Source: Oscillospiraceae bacterium (lineage in GTDB: Bacteria; Bacillota; Clostridia; Oscillospirales; Oscillospiraceae). Taken from it: 5,545 nucleotides of DNA. Shown here piece after piece: positions 1-5,545 of the stretch. Position 1 is the stretch's first letter. Every line of letters begins with the position of its first letter. The stretch covers positions 1 through 5,545 of the forward strand of contig JAISKY010000002.1 in the NCBI GenBank assembly GCA_031260745.1, given 5' to 3'. Position numbers and translations under genes: made by a program. A model generated the notes under the pieces. The model worked only from the letters and a program-made list of their open reading frames with translations. It searched no databases and had not been told where the DNA came from.

Positions 1-438
1 ACCGATAACGACGACCCGCTGAAAAAGCTGATTGCGTTACTGGAGAGCGGTCAAACGCCTAATGTTAGCGACAGCGACGGTGATGAGGGTGAAACGTCCG
101 GAGTTATCGACAGCGCTAACGCGGCGGAGCTTGACGCGCCCGACGGCAGCGAAAGCGTCGGCGACCGCGCCCCGGTTAAGGACGCGACGGCAAACATCAT
201 TAAGGCGGTTTATCCCGCCGTAGTGAAGATTGAGGACGCCGCTATCCGTAAGGAAGTGCAGGACGCGCTGCTCGGCGCGTTCTACAAGGAAACGCAGGAC
301 AATTACGGCAAGGTACTCGGCGCAGTTACAAAGAAAGCGGCGCAGAATGTAAACGACAGCGCGAACGGCGGCGAGATTGACTTAGACGCTCAACAATCGG
401 CGTATGACAATCTCAACCCGCACAAGAAGAAAGCATAG
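1..438 (+). CDS. Partial: C-terminal end of a phage prohead protease/scaffold-type protein (DUF2213-like)
   Basis: The frame is open from the first base, so the gene starts upstream; 145 codons and a TAG stop are visible. The visible part begins with a short helical segment (DDPLKKLIALLESG), then an Asp/Ser/Glu/Gly-rich stretch at about visible residues 24-56 that looks like a disordered acidic linker. A predicted helical region rich in Ala, Lys, Glu and Asp follows, ending in NPHKKKA. Acidic linker plus helical C-terminus fits a scaffold domain, and in phages with this cement/capsid pair the gene directly upstream is commonly a DUF2213 protein thought to act as prohead protease and scaffold. 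The catalytic part would lie outside the window, so the assignment rests mainly on gene order. There is no in-frame ATG in the visible part. A GTG at 223 is in frame but has no Shine-Dalgarno sequence, so a separately started nested scaffold is not supported here. A plain scaffold protein is the alternative. Confidence 0.55.
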   Translation, partial: TDNDDPLKKLIALLESGQTPNVSDSDGDEGETSGVIDSANAAELDAPDGSESVGDRAPVKDATANIIKAVYPAVVKIEDAAIRKEVQDALLGAFYKETQDNYGKVLGAVTKKAAQNVNDSANGGEIDLDAQQSAYDNLNPHKKKA

Positions 439-452
439 GAGGAATAAACGAA

Positions 453-956
453 ATGGCAACTTACGTCTTAGGGAAAACTCTGAATAACGGTTTCGCGGGC
501 AGCTATGCCCGTCAGCCGGATATGATTGTCCCGACGCGTCCGAATGGTTCGGCAAACAACATCAAATTCGGAACCGCATTGGTATACAACGCGAACGGCG
601 CCGTAATTCCTGCCGACGCGACGTTTACCGCCGCGAAGTTTGCGGGTATCGCGGGGAAAGAAATCAAAACCGCGCTCAACTATGCCGACCAGAATAGCGG
701 CGGCGAATACTTGCCCAATGAACCCGTCAGCGTGTTCCAGCGCGGCAGTATTAACGTCGTGTGCAAAGCCGGCGTTCCGGCAGTCGGAGGCGCGGTATAT
801 GTCCGTGTCGCCGCGGGAACCGGACTCGCAATCGGTGACTTAACCGCGGTTTCCGACACCACTTCAACGGTTCAACTGACAAACGCGCAGTGGGGCGGAA
901 CAATGGACGGTAATAATGTCGCCGAACTTGTTCTGCTGACACGAGCCAACGCTTAG
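453..956 (+). CDS. Capsid structural cement (decoration) protein, Gp24-like
   Basis: 167 residues, presumed to sit on the outside of the capsid shell and stabilise it. The sequence has the pattern of the phage 'structural cement protein Gp24' group: NNGFAGSYAR near residues 11-20, a segment rich in short beta strands around IKFGTALVYN (37-46), FAGIAGKEI (63-71), then YLPNEPVSVFQRGSINVV (86-103), which resembles the family's 'Y.pge.vsV...Gsi.V' stretch, and a C-terminal NNVAELVLLTR. It lies between a protease/scaffold-like gene and the major capsid gene, where this family is usually found. An AGGAGG at 437-442 overlaps the previous stop codon and lies 10 bases before the ATG, fixing the start. 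The assignment is from remembered family pattern and gene order, not a search. Confidence 0.85.
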   Translation: MATYVLGKTLNNGFAGSYARQPDMIVPTRPNGSANNIKFGTALVYNANGAVIPADATFTAAKFAGIAGKEIKTALNYADQNSGGEYLPNEPVSVFQRGSINVVCKAGVPAVGGAVYVRVAAGTGLAIGDLTAVSDTTSTVQLTNAQWGGTMDGNNVAELVLLTRANA

Positions 957-976
957 TTAAGGAGGGAAAATAAATT

Positions 977-1987
977 ATGAAAAATATGGGAACATTCACT
1001 GCGCCCATTGTACACGCCCGGAAGTTTACCGCCAAAGTAAATGACAGCGCGATACAGAATGGAATGGCTTCGCTGGTATCGGAGCTTGAGAAACGCAATC
1101 CGCGTCTGCGTGAGCCGTTAACTTCGCTTACCTATACCCGCGACATTCCCGTGAAAGTCGGCGGCGGTTGGGTGGAGTTCATTTCCGCGATGTCGATTGA
1201 CTACGGTGTTACCGGAGGAAGCGGAGACGGTGTTGTAAGCGCCGGAGGCGCAAACGCAACTCCGTTAATCCAAGCGAACTTTGACAAGGACACTTGGAAA
1301 ACGCACGCTTTCGAGGTCGCTGTCCGCATTATGCACGTCGATTTGGAGCGGAGCAAAATCACTGGTCGCAGTCTTGACGAGATTCTGACGCGCGGCGTCC
1401 GGCACACCTACGACAAGCATATGGAACAAAACGTATACTTCGGAATCTCTAAATACGGTTCTTTCGGCTTGCTGAACAATCCGAATATCGCGGCGGCGAA
1501 CGTAGCGGATAACGGTTCCGGGTCTACCGCGTGGGACGATAAAACCGCGGAGCAGATTCGCGACGATATTAACGAAGCAATCAACGCCGCGTGGGAACAG
1601 GCTGGTTATGACCGCGAAGCGCTGCCGAACCACATACTCCTGCCTTACGAACAGTTCAACAAAATCGTCGAGCGCACCAACAGCGATTTAGCGAATATCT
1701 CTATCTTAGAGTATTTGTTGGAGAACAATATAACCAAAGCAAACGGCGGCGAATTGTTCATCGGCGCGACGCAGTGGAACAAGGGAATCGGCGCGGGCGG
1801 TAAAGACCGTATGGCGGTATACTGCCATAACGAGCGCTATTTGGCAGTTGAGGAACTTGCTCCGCTGTCGCGTATTATGACCGCGCCAAACGCGACGGAA
1901 GGCAGTTACGATTCACGCTACGCCGCGAACCTCTCTGAGGTAGAGTATCTCTACACGCAGACCGCCGTGTATCGCGACGGGATATAA
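977..1987 (+). CDS. Major capsid protein (DUF2184-type, HK97 fold expected)
   Basis: 336 residues, forming the icosahedral shell. Visible family features, in order: a Gly-rich loop at about 62-95 (GGGWVEF through VVSAGGANA) suitable for an E-loop; a long helical stretch at about 120-155 (VDLERSKITG to QNVYFG); SFGLLNNPN at 162-170; a W-x-x-K-T-A-E-Q-I-R-D-D-I helix at 186-198; NHILLPYEQF at 218-227; SILEYLLENN at 242-251; GKDRMAVY at 275-282; and the C-terminal AVYRDGI. The 'GLLN...W..kT...I..DI', 'SIl.yL.en' and final 'Y.DGI' pattern is what I know from DUF2184 phage capsid proteins. The length suits the family, with no obvious extra N-terminal scaffold domain, which agrees with a separate scaffold upstream. 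AAGGAGG at 959-965 supports the ATG at 977; the Met codon at 986 is further from it and less likely. Confidence 0.9.
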   Translation: MKNMGTFTAPIVHARKFTAKVNDSAIQNGMASLVSELEKRNPRLREPLTSLTYTRDIPVKVGGGWVEFISAMSIDYGVTGGSGDGVVSAGGANATPLIQANFDKDTWKTHAFEVAVRIMHVDLERSKITGRSLDEILTRGVRHTYDKHMEQNVYFGISKYGSFGLLNNPNIAAANVADNGSGSTAWDDKTAEQIRDDINEAINAAWEQAGYDREALPNHILLPYEQFNKIVERTNSDLANISILEYLLENNITKANGGELFIGATQWNKGIGAGGKDRMAVYCHNERYLAVEELAPLSRIMTAPNATEGSYDSRYAANLSEVEYLYTQTAVYRDGI

Positions 1988-2001
1988 GGAGGCATAATTC
2001 T

Positions 2002-2367
2002 ATGATTATTTACAGCAAAGCCAGCAGGGTCGTAAAGGACTATAACGGCAAGCGTAGTTTCTCCATTCCGGCGGGCTTTATCGGCTCGGTGCCGGAATGG
2101 GTTACGAAACACGAGTATTTCAAGCTGAATTGCTCGGACGGCACATTCACGGTTCAGGTAGATGTTCCGTCCGTTCCGGTTACGCCGGTCCAAACCGCCG
2201 CCGAAAAAGCCAAAGCTAAAGCGGAGGCTAAGGCAAAAGCAAAAGCCGAAGCGGAAACAAAGGAAAACAGTACGCCGGAAACATCTGACGGTTACGCGCC
2301 GGAAAATCCGGAGCAAGAGGACGGCGAAACGACGGAGGAAACGGAGCAAGAGGACGAAAAGGGGTGA
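2002..2367 (+). CDS. Small head-region protein with charged Ala/Lys/Glu repeat and acidic tail, function unknown
   Basis: 121 residues in two unlike parts. Residues 1-55 look like a small folded domain with beta strands (MIIYSKASRVV, FSIPAGFIGSVPEWV, HEYFKLNCSDGTFTVQV). The 'iP.gfi..vP.wv....yFkl...dG.i.v' pattern recalls short proteins seen after the capsid gene in Clostridia phages, with some likeness to the N-terminal domain of Mu-like head proteins; I cannot assign a family. After a Pro/Val linker (56-65), residues 66-88 are an imperfect Ala-Lys/Ala-Glu repeat, and residues 89-121 are Glu/Asp/Thr-rich, probably disordered. AAGGAGG at 1986-1992 overlaps the capsid gene's stop and sits 9 bases before the ATG. 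Position between capsid and connector genes suggests a minor head or assembly protein, but that is inference. Confidence 0.8.
   Translation: MIIYSKASRVVKDYNGKRSFSIPAGFIGSVPEWVTKHEYFKLNCSDGTFTVQVDVPSVPVTPVQTAAEKAKAKAEAKAKAKAEAETKENSTPETSDGYAPENPEQEDGETTEETEQEDEKG
2197..2265 (+). repeat. Imperfect coding repeat of Ala-Lys/Ala-Glu dipeptides
   Basis: Codons 66-88 of the small head protein alternate Ala (GCN) with Lys (AAR) or Glu (GAR), giving AKAKAE, AKAKAKAE and AETKE units in a row. The Ala codons vary between GCC, GCT, GCG and GCA, so the DNA repeat is degenerate and looks kept for protein composition rather than being a recent slippage product. It is predicted to form a charged helix like those of TolA-type linkers. 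Confidence 0.75.
2311..2356 (+). repeat. Pair of 13-base direct repeats in the acidic tail coding region
   Basis: GAGCAAGAGGACG occurs at 2311-2323 and again, exactly, at 2344-2356, 33 bases (11 codons) apart and in the same frame. It encodes EQED twice in the Glu/Asp-rich tail. The spacing by whole codons means recombination between copies would remove or add 11 residues without breaking the frame. Confidence 0.7.
2359..2367 (+). promoter_or_regulatory. Ribosome binding site that selects the GTG start at 2372
   Basis: AAGGGGTGA lies just upstream of GTG 2372 and pairs well with the 16S rRNA 3' end. It overlaps the stop codon of the previous gene (TGA, 2365-2367). The next in-frame ATG, at 2396, has no purine-rich site before it, and the open frame further upstream translates to an implausible Arg/Lys-rich sequence, so GTG 2372 is preferred. 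Confidence 0.7.
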
Positions 2368-2371
2368 TTCT

Positions 2372-2878
2372 GTGAACCACTCACTTTATAACATAATGGG
2401 ACTTAAAACCGCCGCCGCGAATATGGTTGTCGGAGAGTCGGGTGATTATACTGCGGATATGTTCGTTGAGGACTATCCGCAGTTTGCTACGCTTGACGGT
2501 GATGGTAATCCGTTACCGCTGGTGCCGCCGGGAATGTTGAATACTTTTATTGAGATGGCTAACTCGGCGATTATCCCGGCGCGTTGGCGCGAAATGTGGA
2601 GGCTTGCGGCAGGACTATTTACGGCGCACTACTGCAAGCTATATCTTGACGGTTATTCTCCCGCGAGCGAGGATAATAACCCGATGACAGCGGCGGCAAG
2701 CGGTACAATGGTAGGCTCACCGACAAGCGGTTCTCTGGGCGATGCGAGCGTTTCGTATAACGCTCGCGAGATACAAGCGGCAACGGAAAAATGGGGCGCG
2801 TGGAACGCCTCCAGTTACGGCTTACAGCTTGTGACAATGGCTCGGCTCTTAGGAATGGCGGGTAGTTATATTATCTGA
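2372..2878 (+). CDS. Head-tail connector protein, DUF4054 family
   Basis: 168 residues from a GTG start chosen by the site at 2359-2367. In tailed phages, proteins of this type form a ring under the portal and prepare the head for tail attachment. Visible DUF4054 features: FVEDYPQFA at 31-39, matching the family's 'F...FPeFa' opening; a helix at about 54-69 (GMLNTFIEMANSAIIP); the helix RWREMWRLAAGLFTAHYCKL at 71-90, with the typical 'LxtAHy' end; the Gly/Ser strand region GTMVGSPTSGSLGDASVSYN at 111-130; and a C-terminal W-N-A-S-S-Y-G-L-Q-L stretch followed by a helix ending in GSYII. Length is normal. It lies four bases after the previous stop, so translation is probably coupled. The remaining doubt concerns the exact role within the neck. 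Confidence 0.82.
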   Translation: MNHSLYNIMGLKTAAANMVVGESGDYTADMFVEDYPQFATLDGDGNPLPLVPPGMLNTFIEMANSAIIPARWREMWRLAAGLFTAHYCKLYLDGYSPASEDNNPMTAAASGTMVGSPTSGSLGDASVSYNAREIQAATEKWGAWNASSYGLQLVTMARLLGMAGSYII

Positions 2879-2891
2879 CGGAGGTTCAGAA

Positions 2892-3290
2892 ATGCTTGTA
2901 AATCCAAAGAATAACTGGTATACGGACACAATGCGCGTATGCCGCGACCAAGACGTTCCGAACGGAGCGGTAACAAATACCGCGCGGGTAGAAATAATGC
3001 TCGGAATACCGTGCAGAGTATATCAAAACAGCAAGCCTAATGTCAAAATGAGCGATAATGCCGCCGACTATGCGCCGAGCGACAAGCTCGCGTGCAGTAA
3101 TGACGTTGATATACGCGAAGGCGATGAAATATGGGTAACTCGCGGCGGACGATTAGGTTACGCCAACTCCGAGCAAAGGTATTACGCCGGAAAAGCGGCA
3201 AAATATTATGAACCGTTCGGCGGTGTGAAAATGGGGCTTGCACATCAGGAGATTCCGTTAAGCGGCGAGGAAAGGGTGAAACGCAGATGA
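2892..3290 (+). CDS. Probable head-closure (stopper/adaptor) protein of the phage neck
   Basis: 132 residues. The order connector, this gene, gp10-like protein, tail terminator matches the place of the head-closure or stopper protein, which seals DNA in the filled capsid and bridges to the tail. The sequence looks beta-rich: ARVEIMLGIPCRVYQN at about 31-46, then DVDIREGDEIWVTRGG at 71-86, the 'D.r.GD.I.v' turn often seen in such small beta-barrel phage proteins, then RYYAGKAAKYYEPFGG at 96-111 and a charged C-terminus. I do not recognise a specific named family, so the role rests on position and general shape. GGAGG at 2880-2884, seven bases before ATG, fixes the start. Its last four bases overlap the next gene (ATGA), indicating coupled translation. 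Confidence 0.6.
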   Translation: MLVNPKNNWYTDTMRVCRDQDVPNGAVTNTARVEIMLGIPCRVYQNSKPNVKMSDNAADYAPSDKLACSNDVDIREGDEIWVTRGGRLGYANSEQRYYAGKAAKYYEPFGGVKMGLAHQEIPLSGEERVKRR

Positions 3291-3796
3291 CTAAATTCCC
3301 GTTTGAAGAACGACTGGCGCAATTACGCGAACTCAAAAAGAATATTCCCGAAAAGATAGCGAGAGCGCAGGAAAAAGCTATTGACGCGGCTGTAATCGTC
3401 GCGGCGGAAATGACTCCGCCTAACGCTGATTCTAAGCTTGTCGGAACTGATATGCGAACAGGCGGAATGAAAGGCGGTTGGGCAAGAGGAAGTCAAACGT
3501 ATAGTGAACATACCGGGAACGAATTTACGGTTATACTCGGCAACAATATGGATTATGCCGGATATGTCAATGACGGTCACAGAATGGATAAGCATTTTGT
3601 ACCGGGGATTATGGTAAATCCCCAAAGCGGATTGATTGAAAAAATCCCCGGATATGAAGAAGGCGATAAGGGTAAAGGTATGATGGTCGGAACAAAAACG
3701 TCGTATATTCCGGGTATTCACGCGAAAGAGTATGCGCGAATCGAATATGAGGCGCGGTTGCATTACGAATTAGGAAAAATGCTTACGGAGGATTGA
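3287..3796 (+). CDS. HK97 gp10-like phage protein (neck/tail completion)
   Basis: 169 residues, expected to act in joining head and tail. The N-terminal 40 residues are helical and highly charged (EERLAQLRELKKNIPEKIARAQEKAIDAA), followed by AAEMTPPNADSKLVGTDMRTGG, which fits the 'aP..tG.Lr.s' region of gp10-like proteins. A beta region follows (FTVILGNNMDYAGYVNDGHR, 80-99), with the diagnostic 'YA.yVNdGHR' motif and 'FVPG' after it (104-107). A C-terminal helix (HAKEYARIEYEARLHYELGK) closes the protein. The stretch 108-140 is Gly/Lys-rich and probably a loop. The ATG overlaps the previous stop, and AAAGGGTGA at 3271-3279 is the likely ribosome site. Naming follows the HK97-gp10 family; the exact role in this phage is inferred from gene order. 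Confidence 0.8.
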   Translation: MTKFPFEERLAQLRELKKNIPEKIARAQEKAIDAAVIVAAEMTPPNADSKLVGTDMRTGGMKGGWARGSQTYSEHTGNEFTVILGNNMDYAGYVNDGHRMDKHFVPGIMVNPQSGLIEKIPGYEEGDKGKGMMVGTKTSYIPGIHAKEYARIEYEARLHYELGKMLTED

Positions 3797-3800
3797 GCCT

Positions 3801-4268
3801 ATGGGGAATGTAACGCTCGAAACGATTACGCAAGCCTTAGCTAGGGCAATTAAGAACGTATTGGGTGAGAATTTTTGTGTGTATTCAAGCCCTACCGTTC
3901 AAGGCGATTTGCCGTGTGTGTACATAACATTTATACCGACATCGGGAGTTAAGCATAACCGGGTAGGACACGCGCTCCGTTATATAATGGTCGATTTGGT
4001 ATATCTGTCGGATTTCAATTTGCCTAATCTTGATGATGAGTATTCGGGAGTAGTTGACGGATTCGATAACGTGTTCGAGTTTTTCAGTTTTACCGATACA
4101 GACGACAATACGCATATTCTACGCACACGCGACAGAACGTGGAATTATGACCGGAGTGGTTTGCATTATAAGTTCAGACTGGATTTATCATATCGGCGCT
4201 ATAAGCCTGTACCGTATATGCAGATACTCGAAGAACCAATTATAGACGCAGAGGAGGAACCGTCGTGA
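3801..4268 (+). CDS. Phage tail terminator protein
   Basis: 155 residues. Tail terminators cap the growing tail tube and form the joint with the neck; in contractile phages their gene usually precedes the sheath gene, as here. Features: an N-terminal helix (TLETITQALARAIKNVLG, 5-22); then VYSSPTVQGDLPCVYITFIP (27-46), matching the 'vy...v.Qgl..Pcffi' pattern of Gram-positive phage tail terminators; a strand RYIMVDLVYLS (60-70); a central helix around 81-97 (YSGVVDGFDNVFEFFSF); and the strand pair ILRTRDRTWNYDRSGLHYKFRLDLSYRRY (106-134). The last 15 residues are acidic. GGAGG at 3787-3791 lies nine bases before ATG. The stop overlaps the next start (GTGA). Its base composition is among the lowest in G+C of the window, about 43% in the lines I counted. 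Confidence 0.8.
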   Translation: MGNVTLETITQALARAIKNVLGENFCVYSSPTVQGDLPCVYITFIPTSGVKHNRVGHALRYIMVDLVYLSDFNLPNLDDEYSGVVDGFDNVFEFFSFTDTDDNTHILRTRDRTWNYDRSGLHYKFRLDLSYRRYKPVPYMQILEEPIIDAEEEPS

Positions 4269-4456
4269 AAGACAACAAACCAAAAGAGGTCGGGGTGAAA
4301 GAAAAGCCGGGTATTCCGACCGCTACGCTGATAAACAGCAAAAAATACAAGCAATACAGCAAAGATTTCCTGCGCGCGTTACTTCCGAAACCCTCGTATA
4401 CGATTGAGGACGCGGACAAAATTGTGCAGGAATATTTCAGTAAGGGGGTGAAATAA
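4265..4456 (+). CDS. Small phage protein between tail terminator and sheath genes, function unknown
   Basis: 63 residues from a GTG start that overlaps the previous stop (GTGA); AGGAGG at 4252-4257 lies seven bases upstream and supports it. The stop overlaps the sheath start (TAATG), so the gene is coupled on both sides, strong evidence that it is really translated. The N-terminal 20 residues are Lys/Glu/Pro-rich and probably flexible; the C-terminal half looks like two short helices: KYKQYSKDFLRALLP (27-41) and YTIEDADKIVQEYFSKGVK (45-63). A similar 'kDfL.alL....YT.eea..ii..f....V' pattern occurs, as I recall, in short proteins at this position in other Clostridia phages. No signal peptide or membrane segment is present. 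I do not assign a function; a tail assembly helper is possible. Confidence 0.75.
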   Translation: MKDNKPKEVGVKEKPGIPTATLINSKKYKQYSKDFLRALLPKPSYTIEDADKIVQEYFSKGVK

Positions 4457-5545
4457 TGGCGGGTGGAACATTTGTAACTATGAACCGCAAGCAACCGGGA
4501 TTTTATCTGAATATGAACTCGGTAGCCCGCGCCAGCGCCTCGGTAGGCGACCGCGGCACGGTAGTCATTTCCCGGCATATGAGTTGGGGAAATCCCGCGG
4601 CGTTTACAAGACTGGATAGTCCGCTTGAAGCATTCGCTATGCTGGGTTATGACTATTCGGACGATTCAATGCTGTGGGTGAGAGAAATTTTCCTCGGCAC
4701 AAACCGCACGTCGCCGCCGAAGAAACTGTTAGTGTATCGCCTTGATACCACCGGAGCGGTAAAAGCGGCGCTCTCAGCGGACGCGCTTACGGCAACGGCA
4801 AAATATCCGGGAGTGCGCGGCAACGACATATATGTGGTTGTATCACCGGACGTTGATACTGAGTATGAAGTATCGGGCGGTGAACCGGGAGAAGTCGCGT
4901 ATGCGGTATATACAGTCGAAACCGTGGTTGACGGTACGCCTGTTGATATTCAAACAGTCGGAAGTTATATCGACGAAGACAACTATGTCGCGGCGGTAGT
5001 CGGTGATGTGGTCGATAACGACTGGGTAACTTTCAGCGGAACCGCTACGGCGTTACTTACTCCGTTCGTAGGCGCGCCAATGACAGGCGGCGCGGACGGT
5101 ACGGTTCTCGGTACGGCGTACAGCAACTTTTTACTCGCGCTTGAGGACCAGAGTTTTGACGTCGTTATTTACGACGGGACCGACACTATCAGCAAACAGG
5201 CGCTTACAGGCTTTGTCAAGCGAATGTCGTATGACTTCGGTTTGTATCGTCAGGCGGTAATCGCGGACTATACCGCCGCAGATGACCCAACCGTAATCAG
5301 CAACGTCAACAGTTGTACGATTGAGGTTGGACGCGACGCGAATAATAAGCCGATTTACCGGACGCTTACCCCGCAAGAGTTTACTTGGTGGCTCGGCGGA
5401 GCGCAAGCGGGCGCGAACATATTCCAGTCGCTGACCTACGCAATCAAGCCTAACGCGGTTGAGGCGGCTCCGGTAATCAAACCGTCCGACCGTGACGCTT
5501 CGATTGACAAGGGCGAATTGGCTATGATAAAGGAATTCGACGCGG
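4456..5545 (+). CDS. Partial: contractile tail sheath protein, PBSX XkdK-like
   Basis: 363 codons are visible with no stop; the gene runs off the right edge. Relatives are roughly 430-490 residues, so the C-terminal part is missing. The sheath surrounds the tail tube and contracts to drive it through the cell envelope. Hallmarks: the start MAGGTFVTMNRKQPGFYLNM, close to the 'MAGGtf..qnK.rPG.Yinf' opening of XkdK-type sheaths; GDRGTVVI (31-38) and MSWGNP (42-47); the conserved ATAKYPGVRGNDIYV (113-127); VDGTPVDIQTVGSY (158-171); LTPFVGAPMTGGADGT (201-216) at the end of the inserted beta domain; ALEDQSFDVVIYDG (228-241); and AGANIFQSLTYAIKPNAVE (318-336), typical of the region before the C-terminal domain. 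The ATG overlaps the previous stop (TAATG), and AAGGGGGTGA at 4442-4451 is the ribosome site. The product is presumably assembled with a tube protein encoded just downstream. Confidence 0.93.
   Translation, partial: MAGGTFVTMNRKQPGFYLNMNSVARASASVGDRGTVVISRHMSWGNPAAFTRLDSPLEAFAMLGYDYSDDSMLWVREIFLGTNRTSPPKKLLVYRLDTTGAVKAALSADALTATAKYPGVRGNDIYVVVSPDVDTEYEVSGGEPGEVAYAVYTVETVVDGTPVDIQTVGSYIDEDNYVAAVVGDVVDNDWVTFSGTATALLTPFVGAPMTGGADGTVLGTAYSNFLLALEDQSFDVVIYDGTDTISKQALTGFVKRMSYDFGLYRQAVIADYTAADDPTVISNVNSCTIEVGRDANNKPIYRTLTPQEFTWWLGGAQAGANIFQSLTYAIKPNAVEAAPVIKPSDRDASIDKGELAMIKEFDA

Noticed and set aside
223..438. Possible independent scaffold gene starting at GTG 223.
   Set aside because: The frame is open from base 1 with sensible protein sequence before this codon, and there is no Shine-Dalgarno sequence upstream of it, so it is read as an internal Val codon.
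751..1098. 115-codon reverse-strand open frame spanning the cement and capsid gene junction.
   Set aside because: It runs antisense across two strongly supported genes and the intergenic ribosome site, and shows no recognisable features.
1951..2349. 132-codon reverse-strand open frame rich in Phe, Arg, Leu and Cys.
   Set aside because: It is the antisense of the repeat-containing head protein; its composition simply mirrors Glu/Lys/Ala codons on the other strand.
2162..2371. Open frame upstream of the DUF4054 gene, overlapping the Ala/Lys/Glu repeat, that could make a longer connector or a frameshift fusion with the upstream gene.
   Set aside because: Its translation is an Arg/Lys/Pro-rich low-complexity string expected from reading GCN-AAR-GAR codons in the +1 frame. 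A good ribosome site precedes GTG 2372, and there is no classical slippery sequence. Mass spectrometry of the connector's N-terminus would settle it.
3323..3763. 146-codon reverse-strand open frame antisense to the gp10-like gene.
   Set aside because: It lies entirely inside a well-supported forward gene, has no convincing ribosome site or recognisable domain, and is rich in residues typical of shadow frames.
5131..5406. 91-codon reverse-strand open frame within the sheath gene.
   Set aside because: The forward frame encodes conserved sheath motifs through this whole interval; the reverse frame shows no domain or start signal.

Overview
The window is a gap-free stretch of the structural (virion) region of a tailed bacteriophage or prophage with a contractile tail. 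All nine genes lie on the + strand, in the canonical late-gene order from head to tail. Nothing in it points to host metabolism, RNA genes, CRISPR or insertion sequences. Nearly every gene has a strong Gram-positive-type Shine-Dalgarno sequence (AGGAGG, AAGGAGG or close variants), and the sheath is of the PBSX XkdK type, so the host is most likely a member of the Bacillota (Clostridia or similar). That host call is an inference. Base composition is moderate overall, roughly 50% G+C.

Head region (1-2367). The 3' end of a protease/scaffold-type gene (1-438, start outside the window) is followed by a capsid cement/decoration protein (453-956), the major capsid protein (977-1987), and a small protein with a compact N-terminal part and a highly charged Ala/Lys/Glu tail (2002-2367).

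Neck region (2372-4268). A DUF4054-type head-tail connector (2372-2878, GTG start), a probable head-closure protein (2892-3290), an HK97-gp10-like protein (3287-3796) and a tail terminator (3801-4268) would together build the connection between the portal and the tail tube.

Tail start (4265-5545). A 63-residue protein of unknown function (4265-4456) is translationally coupled on both sides. It is followed by the contractile tail sheath gene (4456 onward), which runs off the right edge. Gaps between genes are 4 to 20 bases and three junctions overlap, so the block reads as one late operon. I see no promoter or terminator inside it, and there is no gene-free stretch over 300 bases.

The genes themselves are recognisable phage families; I did not find a new defence or regulatory system. 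The most unusual signals are compositional. The tetranucleotides GATC, GGCC and CATG do not occur at all by my reading, although composition-matched palindromes are frequent. There is also a clear drop in G+C (about 45%) over the neck genes compared with the capsid and sheath genes (about 55-57% in sampled lines), suggesting modular exchange.
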